From: JANLYC01 sp963815445
GTDB taxonomy: Bacteria; Actinomycetota; Actinomycetes; Propionibacteriales; Nocardioidaceae
Assembly: GCA_963815445.1 (NCBI GenBank)
Contig: CAWFGV010000011.1
Span: forward strand, 434,001 to 498,000
Length of the DNA stretch: 64,000 nt
Reading direction: 5' to 3'
In this document: positions 26,063 through 31,560 of the stretch, in pieces
Layout: the number at the start of each line of letters is the position of its first letter
Position numbering within the stretch: position 1 is the first letter of the stretch
The notes under the pieces: generated by a model
Told to the model about the DNA's origin: nothing
Databases searched by the model: none
What the model saw: only the letters and a program-made list of their open reading frames with translations
Position numbers and translations under genes: made by a program

Positions 26063-27268
26063 ATGACGCAGCGTGAGCCGACCGACTGCCAGGTCACGGT
26101 CGTGGGTGGGGGTGCGGTTGGTGCCGCGGCCACCTACTTCCTGGCCCGCGCGGGGTACCACGACATCCAGCTCGTCGAGGCCGGTGCCACCGGCTCGCAG
26201 ACAACGGGTCAGGCAGCCGGGCTCGTGGGCCAGTCGCGCACGACACTGGAGCGAACGCTTCTGGCGATGTCGAGCGTGCAGTTCTTCCGCGCCTGCGAGG
26301 CCGATCTCGGCTACCCGGCGGACTGGCGCGAGACCGGCAGCCTCCGCATCGCGATGTCGGCGACAGCCGTCGCAGAACTCGAGCAGATCGCGCACGTCGC
26401 GGCCGAGGCCCGCCTCGACGTGGAGCTGGTCGATGCCCACCGGGTCCAGGAGCTGTGCCCCCAGCTGGAGAACCTGTCGGGCGTCCGACTGGCGCTGTGG
26501 TGTCCCAGCGACGGCTATGTGCAACCCAACAGCCTGACGAATGCCTACCTCGCCGGCGCCCGTGACCTCGGTGCTCGGGTCATCACCAACACCAGAGTCC
26601 AGAGCATCGACGTCGCTGCCGGCGAGGTCCGGGGTATCACGACCGAGCGAGGCAGCATCCTGACGGAGATGGTGGTGAACGCTGCAGGGCCCTGGGCGGG
26701 TGCGCTCGCTCGTAGCGCGGGGGTCGACCTCCCGATTGTTCCCGTGCTGCACGAATACTTCGTGACCGGTGCCCTGGCCGGGTGGGACTCAGGCACACCA
26801 TGCCTTCGCATCCCCGAGATCCAGGTGTATGCCCGCGGCGAGGGACGCGGTGTCCTGTGTGGCGGCTTCGAGCACCGTGGCACGAGCCTCGACCCCGCTG
26901 GCGTCGACGTCGACTCCACGCTTTCGGCCGAACCCGACTGGGAGGTTCTCGCTGGGTTCGCTCACGGTTTCGCGCGGCTGGTGCCCAGCATCGCTGATGC
27001 CGGTGTCCAGTCGGTCTTCCGAGGCTGGCCTGGGTTCACGCCGGATGGCAGGTTCGTGGTCGGACCGGTCGAAGGAGTGCGGGGGTTGGTGATGGCTGCC
27101 GGTTGCAACGCCCACGGTGTGTCCGGCTCCGCGGGCCTGGCCCTCCACCTGGTGGAGAGCCTGAGTGATGACGTGTCGCCGTACGTCGAAAAGCCTGAGC
27201 CCGAACCGGTTCGTGCCCCGGACGTGGGAGTGGCGCACAGCCCGACTCATGGCGCAGGCGATCTGTGA
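26063..27268 (+). CDS. FAD-dependent oxidoreductase, DAO family
   Basis: A 401-residue flavoenzyme of the D-amino-acid oxidase/sarcosine-dehydrogenase superfamily. The ADP-binding fold is at the N-terminus (VVGGGAVGAAATYFLARAGY, acidic Glu after strand 2). SLTNAYLAGARDLGARVI and VVNAAGPWAGALA are typical of glycine-oxidase/dimethylglycine-type enzymes, and the C-terminus closes the FAD site with GFTPDGRFVVGPVEGVRGLVMAAGCNAHGV. The nature of the last block (NAHGVSGSAGLALHL) points to secondary or tertiary amine substrates such as sarcosine or dimethylglycine. No folate-binding partner domain is present. The last 30 residues are Glu/Pro-rich. Confidence 0.85.
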   Translation: MTQREPTDCQVTVVGGGAVGAAATYFLARAGYHDIQLVEAGATGSQTTGQAAGLVGQSRTTLERTLLAMSSVQFFRACEADLGYPADWRETGSLRIAMSATAVAELEQIAHVAAEARLDVELVDAHRVQELCPQLENLSGVRLALWCPSDGYVQPNSLTNAYLAGARDLGARVITNTRVQSIDVAAGEVRGITTERGSILTEMVVNAAGPWAGALARSAGVDLPIVPVLHEYFVTGALAGWDSGTPCLRIPEIQVYARGEGRGVLCGGFEHRGTSLDPAGVDVDSTLSAEPDWEVLAGFAHGFARLVPSIADAGVQSVFRGWPGFTPDGRFVVGPVEGVRGLVMAAGCNAHGVSGSAGLALHLVESLSDDVSPYVEKPEPEPVRAPDVGVAHSPTHGAGDL

Positions 27269-27391
27269 GAACTACTACCCGTTACCCGGCGGGGCGCTTG
27301 ACGGTGCTTCGTAGATCCGGTTGCGATGACGTCGACCCAGGCAAACGCTCCCTTGACGCGGACGTGACGGCGTACGATTTCATCGAAGGCG

Positions 27392-27676
27392 ATGGCCCGA
27401 CGGGCCAGGGCCACTGGACTGACCCGTCTGACGAGGATGTGGTCGCGAGCGAGATCGAGGTGTGCCATCGCCGACCGCCAAGGCCCGGCCGCCGACCCGC
27501 GACAGGATCCGCAGCGGCTCGAGGAGATTGCGCTCCTGACGAGGCTCACGATCGAGGCAGGTGGGCGCAGCGGACCCCTGACCCCCGATGAGATCGACCA
27601 GCTCCTGGCGCACAGCCCGGTCGTCCTCGGCATCGACAGTGCGGGGGCGAGTTCCGCCGATCCCGCGGAGAGCTGA
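27392..27676 (+). CDS. Small hypothetical protein, uncertain start
   Basis: A possible 94-residue protein. The first 27 residues are Arg-rich and may not be translated. The rest (RLEEIALLTRLTIEAG and GPLTPDEIDQLL) reads like a real small helical protein of a kind common in actinobacteria. TACGAT at 27373-27378 could start a transcript a few bases before the ATG, and a second ATG is at 27437. Another open frame on the minus strand covers the same DNA. The stretch 27269-27391 between the DAO gene and this one shows nothing else I can support. The function is not known. Confidence 0.4.
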   Translation: MARRARATGLTRLTRMWSRARSRCAIADRQGPAADPRQDPQRLEEIALLTRLTIEAGGRSGPLTPDEIDQLLAHSPVVLGIDSAGASSADPAES

Positions 27677-27692
27677 CGCGGTCGCCCGGGCC

Positions 27693-28376
27693 TCAGCCCG
27701 TCTTACCGCCTATCGGGTGGTGAACCCACAGCTGGAACGGGCACAGTTCCATCCAGGCAAGTGAGGTGAACTTCACCTGCGCACGCTCGTCTTTCGTCAA
27801 CGGCGCGGAAGCCGTCGAGTCCACATGCTCGACGTAGTAGACCTCGAGGCGTTTCACGGAGTTGGTCAGCCGACCCTTGCCCCCCGGAGGCTCCCAGATG
27901 GCGCCCATGACCGACCGGATGCGCCGGTTCGCCAACCGCTCCGGCCCGGGGGAGCGGCCCCACCGCTGTGTGGCCAACCAGTTGCAGGCCTGATGGCCGT
28001 ACCGCAGCGACGACGCCTTGTCGGCACCCGCTGGCAGACGCGCGACGAACTGACCTTCATGCACGATCCCGATGAGAAACGCGGGGACGGTGGCAATCAG
28101 CACGGCGCACATAGCGAACCGAGCCGCCACCCACGCGCCCTCCCGGGCATCGCCCCAGTTGCGGGACGCCATGCCGGCGACGATGCCGACGCAGACAGCG
28201 ACTCCGAGGAAGATGAGCCGCATCTGCCAAGAGGCCGGTGGTGGGAGGCGGCTGCGCGCACCAGCGGCGTCCGCGATGCAGATCAGCACGCCGGCCCCCC
28301 AGGCCAGCAGATAGCCGACCAGACCCCAGGACATGCCGATGGCTACGTTGCCCCGACGGCCAGACCACCCATTCAC
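27693..28376 (-). CDS. Hypothetical membrane protein
   Basis: A 227-residue protein with three predicted membrane helices in the first half (GLVGYLLAWGAGVLICIADA; MRLIFLGVAVCVGIVAGMA; FAMCAVLIATVPAFLIGIV). The soluble C-terminal half contains SSLRYGHQACNWLATQRWG, a His/Cys/Trp-containing segment followed by YYVEHVDSTASAPLTKDERA. The second half is rich in Trp and Arg and may be exported. I do not recognise the family. GTG 28376 is supported by TAGCCT 6 nt upstream. Convergent with the small hypothetical gene (16 bp). Confidence 0.7.
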   Translation of the reverse strand: MNGWSGRRGNVAIGMSWGLVGYLLAWGAGVLICIADAAGARSRLPPPASWQMRLIFLGVAVCVGIVAGMASRNWGDAREGAWVAARFAMCAVLIATVPAFLIGIVHEGQFVARLPAGADKASSLRYGHQACNWLATQRWGRSPGPERLANRRIRSVMGAIWEPPGGKGRLTNSVKRLEVYYVEHVDSTASAPLTKDERAQVKFTSLAWMELCPFQLWVHHPIGGKTG

Positions 28377-28382
28377 CGGGTC

Positions 28383-28388
28383 AGGCTA
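28383..28388 (-). promoter_or_regulatory. -10 hexamer TAGCCT, leaderless promoter
   Basis: On the minus strand TAGCCT ends 6 nt before the GTG at 28376 of the membrane-protein gene. Confidence 0.5.
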
Positions 28389-28561
28389 GCGGCGCACGAA
28401 CGCGCCCATATGGCTCTTGCGGGACGGACTTTGCGAAGACATTACAGATGTTCTATGGACGAACAGGGGCAGCATCGCCATCGCCGTGACCGTCGGTGTT
28501 CAGTCCTCAACGCTCTGACACCGGGTTGTCTCACGCGGAACGGTCGCCGGCCTCGGCGCGG

Positions 28562-28641
28562 CCCCCCAGCGCCTCACCGGCCGGTACTTCCAAGGGAGGG
28601 GTCGACCGGTGAGGCTGACTCCCGCACACCTGGGGGGTGTG
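28562..28641. ncRNA. Nested, mutually exclusive hairpin element (structured RNA candidate)
   Basis: In the 408-bp gap between divergent genes, CCCCCCAG (28562-28569) can pair with CTGGGGGG (28630-28637). Inside this, CCTCACCGG (28572-28580) pairs perfectly with CCGGTGAGG (28606-28614). A third local hairpin, CACACC-TGGGG-GGTGTG (28625-28641), uses part of the outer 3' arm, so outer stem and local hairpin exclude each other. This is the layout of a switch or attenuator. I could not match it to a known RNA family. The strand is undecided. The rest of the gap (28377-28561, 28642-28772) holds no gene I can support. Confidence 0.35.
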
Positions 28642-28772
28642 GCTGCACGGGAGCTTCTTCAACAGTGACACCGTGAACGGCCGCACGAAAGTTGACACGC
28701 CGTCGATGGTTCGGCATCGCCTGGCACCCGCCAAGTCGACTTCTACCGATATGTGGCCCGGGTCGGCGGCGG

Positions 28773-28778
28773 TAGCGT
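28773..28778 (+). promoter_or_regulatory. -10 hexamer TAGCGT, leaderless promoter
   Basis: TAGCGT ends 6 nt before the ATG at 28785. If used, the NUDIX transcript starts at the start codon and excludes the structured element upstream. A TTGACA at 28692 has no good -10. Confidence 0.5.
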
Positions 28779-28784
28779 CGAGTC

Positions 28785-29270
28785 ATGAACGACAGCAACC
28801 GTTGGGCTCGTTGCTCCCTGGGGCATCGGCACTGGGGCTCGTTGGGCGCAGCCGGACTGCTGCTCACCCGGGGTGCGATGGACGACACGTGCCCGCGCCC
28901 CGACGTCCTGTTGCAGCATCGGGCCGACTGGGTCCACCACGGCAACACGTGGTCGGTGCCCGGCGGGGCGGTTCACCCGGGAGAGACGGTCTGGGACGCG
29001 GCGGTGCGCGAGGTCGCAGAGGAGACCGGTCTCGACGTGACCAGCGCGCATGAGTTGACCAGACACGTCGACGACCATGGCGGCTGGAGCTACACGACGA
29101 TCGTCGCGCGGGCCGATCTGGCCACGAGCCTGTTCACCCACGTCATCGCCGGGGAACAACAGGCGCTGACGTGGGTCAACCTCGATGAGGTGGAGCGGCT
29201 GGCCCTGCACCCAGGCTTCGCAGCCGCCTGGCCACGCGTCCGGGCGCTCATCCCTATCCTGGGCCCATGA
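28785..29270 (+). CDS. NUDIX hydrolase
   Basis: A 161-residue NUDIX protein that cleaves a nucleoside diphosphate linked to some group X. The Nudix box G-x5-E-x7-REVAEETGL is complete (residues 61-83: Gly61, Glu67, Arg75, Glu76, Glu79, Glu80, Gly82). The N-terminus RWARCSLGHRHWGSLGAAGLLL is a variant often seen in actinobacterial members of this type. YTTIVARA and LTWVNLDEVERL complete the fold. Its stop overlaps the VOC-protein ATG (ATGA), so the two are translationally coupled. The substrate, whether 8-oxo-dGTP or NADH-like, cannot be told. Confidence 0.9.
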   Translation: MNDSNRWARCSLGHRHWGSLGAAGLLLTRGAMDDTCPRPDVLLQHRADWVHHGNTWSVPGGAVHPGETVWDAAVREVAEETGLDVTSAHELTRHVDDHGGWSYTTIVARADLATSLFTHVIAGEQQALTWVNLDEVERLALHPGFAAAWPRVRALIPILGP

Positions 29271-29608
29271 CCGCGTCCTACATCAAGAGCGTGACGGTGG
29301 ACTGTGCCGACCCGATAGAGATTGCGTCATTCTGGGCCGCGGCGCTCGGCTCGAACGTCGACGAGGACTCGACGCCCGAGAAAGCCTTCGTAGAAGCCCC
29401 AGGCTGGGGCGGACCGAACCTGTGGTTCGTGCGGGTCCCCGAGCCGAAGACGGCGAAGAACCGCTGGCACTTCGACTTGCGCGCCCCTGCTGGGGGCGCG
29501 CAGGCTGAGGTCGACCGACTCACCGCGCTCGGTGCCACCGTCGTCCGGCCGGGGGAGACGCTGATCGTCATGCAGGACCCGGGTGGCAACGAGTTCTGCG
29601 TGGAGTGA
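29267..29608 (+). CDS. VOC family protein (glyoxalase-like)
   Basis: A 113-residue vicinal-oxygen-chelate protein of the glyoxalase-like type (PF18029-like). VTVDCADPIEIASFWAAAL is the classic first beta-alpha unit, PNLWFVRVPEPKTAKNRWHF with a conserved His follows, and VMQDPGGNEFCVE is the closing strand with the metal-binding Glu region. Members include dioxygenases, resistance proteins and many unknowns. The specific activity is not predicted. It is coupled to the NUDIX gene and followed by a short hairpin. Confidence 0.85.
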   Translation: MTASYIKSVTVDCADPIEIASFWAAALGSNVDEDSTPEKAFVEAPGWGGPNLWFVRVPEPKTAKNRWHFDLRAPAGGAQAEVDRLTALGATVVRPGETLIVMQDPGGNEFCVE

Positions 29609-29612
29609 CCGC

Positions 29613-29627
29613 ACGGCGGTTCGCCGT
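29613..29627 (+). terminator. Short hairpin after the VOC gene
   Basis: ACGGCG-GTT-CGCCGT, a perfect 6-bp stem 5 nt after the stop, with no U-run. Confidence 0.4.
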
Positions 29628-29693
29628 CACGGAGCCAGCCCGGTTTGACCCAGTAACGAGGCTTGCGAGGTGCTGTTGGGTGAAACTTGGGAC

Positions 29694-29720
29694 GTTTCTC
29701 GTTCGCGGGGTCCCGGGATC
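29694..29720 (+). promoter_or_regulatory. Possible SigB/SigF-type promoter, GTTT-17-GGGATC
   Basis: GTTT (29694-29697) and GGGATC (29715-29720) with 17 bp between resemble the GTTT...GGGTAT promoters used by general-stress SigB/SigF factors in actinobacteria. The downstream gene encodes an RsbW-like ATPase, which makes such control reasonable. A vegetative-type TACGAT (29723-29728) 7 nt before the ATG competes. Confidence 0.3.
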
Positions 29721-29735
29721 ACTACGATTCCGCCT

Positions 29736-30713
29736 ATGGCCCTGAACTCGGAGACGAGGCCGTCCGAAGCCATGGCGCCGAAGACGGGGTTTCGCCACGG
29801 GGCCTTGCTCTATGCCGACGAGGGTGAGTTCCTCCACCTGACCGCGCCGTTCATCCGTGCGGGAGTGGACGCCGGGGAGCCCGTGCTCGTTGCCGTCAGC
29901 CAGGACAAGATCGCGCTGCTCTGCGACGAGCTGGGCGCTCGGGCCGACCAGGTCGAGTTCGCCGACATGGCGGTGCTGGGGCGCAACCCCGCCCGCATCA
30001 TCCCTGCGTGGCGCGACTTCGTCGTACGTCACGAGGATTCCGCGTCGGCGGTGCGCGGCATCGGTGAGCCCATCTGGGCAGGTCGCGGCTCAGATGAGCT
30101 GGCCGAGTGTCAGCGGCACGAAGCCTTGCTGAACGTGGCCTTCACCACGGCAACGTCGCCCTCACTCACACTGATGTGCCCGTATGACGTCACCGCACTC
30201 CCTGACCCCGTCCTGCTCGAAGCGACCCGAAGCCATCCGCTCGTCAAGCAGAACGGCTCCGTCCGACGCGACCGGTCAGCGGAGCTCCACGAGCTCGCCC
30301 GTACGCATCTGGATACCCCGCTTCCGGAGCCCTCGAGGCCCGTGCGTGAGGTGGAGTTCGGGCTGGACGAGCTGCACGCGATCCGATGCCTCGTCACGAC
30401 GGCAGCCGACGGCGCCGGGCTCGGCCGCGAACGCAGCTACGACCTCGTGCTCGCGGTCAGCGAGGTCGCCACCAACAGCGTGGTGCACGGAGGCGGTACG
30501 GGCATCTTCCGCGTCTGGTCCGACGAGGGCGACGTGGTCTGTGAGTTCCGCGACAACGGCAAGCTGGACGATCCGTTGGTCGGCCGTGAGGAGCCGTTGC
30601 CGGAGGGTCTGGGACGGCGCGGCCTGTGGTTGGTCAACCAGCTGTGTGATCTGGTGCAGATCAGGGTGTTCCCCAGCGGTACGGTCGTCCGCCTGCACAT
30701 GAAGCAGTGCTGA
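29736..30713 (+). CDS. MEDS domain protein with RsbW-like ATPase
   Basis: A 325-residue signalling protein. Residues about 15-185 form a MEDS sensory domain (HGALLYADEGEFLHLTAPFI; EPVLVAVSQDKIALL; ECQRHEALLNVAF; LMCPYDVTALPD). Residues about 215-325 form a GHKL ATPase of the anti-sigma-factor kind with VLAVSEVATNSVVHGG (N-box Asn), CEFRDNGKLDDPLVG (G1 box) and GLGRRGLWLVNQLCD (G2 box). It has no His-kinase dimerisation domain or membrane span. Such proteins usually bind a sigma factor or an anti-anti-sigma factor in stress signalling. The partner is unknown. ATG 29736 is chosen from family length. Confidence 0.85.
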   Translation: MALNSETRPSEAMAPKTGFRHGALLYADEGEFLHLTAPFIRAGVDAGEPVLVAVSQDKIALLCDELGARADQVEFADMAVLGRNPARIIPAWRDFVVRHEDSASAVRGIGEPIWAGRGSDELAECQRHEALLNVAFTTATSPSLTLMCPYDVTALPDPVLLEATRSHPLVKQNGSVRRDRSAELHELARTHLDTPLPEPSRPVREVEFGLDELHAIRCLVTTAADGAGLGRERSYDLVLAVSEVATNSVVHGGGTGIFRVWSDEGDVVCEFRDNGKLDDPLVGREEPLPEGLGRRGLWLVNQLCDLVQIRVFPSGTVVRLHMKQC

Positions 30714-30746
30714 CCGCAGGTTCGCAAAGGTCCACGATGTGAAAAA

Positions 30747-30772
30747 TGGCGGCCACCTGTCGGTGGCCGCCA
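30747..30772 (-). terminator. Rho-independent terminator (minus strand, possibly two-way)
   Basis: A perfect 11-bp stem TGGCGGCCACC/GGTGGCCGCCA with a 4-nt loop. Read on the minus strand it is followed by ATTTTTC, a true U-run, so it best ends the DUF7455 transcript. It may also stop the converging plus-strand transcript of the MEDS gene. Confidence 0.85.
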
Positions 30773-30800
30773 CTCAACGTCGTGGTGGGCAGTTGCCCTC

Positions 30801-30839
30801 GGGTCAGCGCTGGGTCAGTGCTGGGTCAGGCTGGGTCAG
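30801..30839. repeat. Four phased GGGTCAG repeats
   Basis: GGGTCAG starts at 30801, 30812, 30823 and 30833, spaced 11, 11 and 10 bp, about one helical turn. Three copies are extended to CTGGGTCAG. The array lies between the stop of the DUF7455 gene and its terminator. Confidence 0.6.
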
Positions 30840-30855
30840 TGCAGTCGACCCTGCG

Positions 30856-31086
30856 TCAGAGCTCGTCGTTCGGTGCGGTGCTCGGCGTTTGAGCCAGCTG
30901 CCCGGTCTCGTCGTGGATCGAGGCTGCGATGGCCCGCAGCTTCTCGGCGTGCTCTCGGGCGTGGTGGGCACAGAAGAGCAGTTCCCCACCGCTGGTGAGC
31001 TCGACGCGAACATATGCCTGGGCCCCGCAACGGTCACAGCGGTCGAGCGCGGTGAACTGCGGGCTTGGTGCAACGGCTGTGGTCAC
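30856..31086 (-). CDS. DUF7455 zinc-ribbon-like small protein
   Basis: A 76-residue protein of a conserved actinobacterial family. DRCDRCGAQAYVRVEL and LLFCAHHAREHAEKLR provide a CxxC plus CxxH set that probably binds one zinc. Residues after about 52 are a disordered tail. GTG 31086 is preceded by AGAGG; the frame extends upstream but the family starts here. In actinobacteria this protein is often encoded near sigA and parE, as seen here (31552). Its role is unknown. A small basic ORF lies 43 bp upstream on the same strand. Confidence 0.87.
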   Translation of the reverse strand: MTTAVAPSPQFTALDRCDRCGAQAYVRVELTSGGELLFCAHHAREHAEKLRAIAASIHDETGQLAQTPSTAPNDEL

Positions 31087-31129
31087 GTGGGCCTCTTCTC
31101 GTTCTCTTGGCGACTCCACCGGGGAACAA

Positions 31130-31279
31130 CTATTCAACCAGGGTCGATATTCCGAGGTGTGACGCGTACCGCTTGTTGACACTACTGCTCTGCCAGATCG
31201 TTCGGCGTTGGTGATTCGACGCCGTGCCGAACATGGATCGTTTCCGGTTGGTCGATCGTGCTTTGACCTTACGACGCAT
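31130..31279 (-). CDS. Small basic protein candidate (49 residues)
   Basis: An ATG at 31279 with GGAGG 7 nt upstream opens a 49-codon frame giving MRRKVKARSTNRKRSMFG at the start and ending KRYASHLGISTLVE. The first 30 residues are strongly basic. It is encoded just upstream of the DUF7455 gene on the same strand (43-bp gap), and a GGATACT -10-like sequence precedes it. The DNA here is more AT-rich than its neighbours. I recognise no family. It could be a nucleic-acid-binding small protein, a leader peptide or chance. The gap from 31280 to 31541 before parE otherwise holds only short repeats. Confidence 0.4.
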   Translation of the reverse strand: MRRKVKARSTNRKRSMFGTASNHQRRTIWQSSSVNKRYASHLGISTLVE

Positions 31280-31390
31280 GGTGGACCTCCGACGGTGCCA
31301 TCCGTGGGAGAAGTATCCAAATTGTGGCTGCGTGTCGGGGAAATAGCCCGAACGGTTGAGGCCCTTTGTCCGTCTAGGTGCATGCATCGA

Positions 31391-31410
31391 CACGGACCGT
31401 CACGGACCGT
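31391..31410. repeat. Tandem 10-bp repeat CACGGACCGT x2
   Basis: Two exact adjacent copies in the region upstream of parE and the divergent small ORF. Possibly a regulatory site; no known consensus matched. Confidence 0.5.
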
Positions 31411-31541
31411 CTCTGAGCGGCCCTGCGCGGCGTGGTGGACAGAGGTGCCGGTGGGGACCCCGGTATCGTTTGTCGCAGGCGGGTCCGCGCACCGGACGGG
31501 ACCGTTGTGATGAGCCTACGTACCCCGTCGGTTCGTTTGTG

Positions 31542-31560
31542 GTGAGGAGTCGTGAGGAGT
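31542..31560 (+). promoter_or_regulatory. Duplicated ribosome site/start at parE (GTGAGGAGT x2)
   Basis: GTGAGGAGT occurs at 31542-31550 and 31552-31560. The first copy gives GAGGAG before the GTG at 31552, and the second gives AGGAG before the GTG at 31564. Either GTG could start parE. Confidence 0.5.

Noticed and set aside
28531..28671. Minus-strand ORF of about 46 codons with Cys and Pro across the structured element
   Set aside because: No ribosome site, low-complexity composition, and the DNA is better explained by paired stems.
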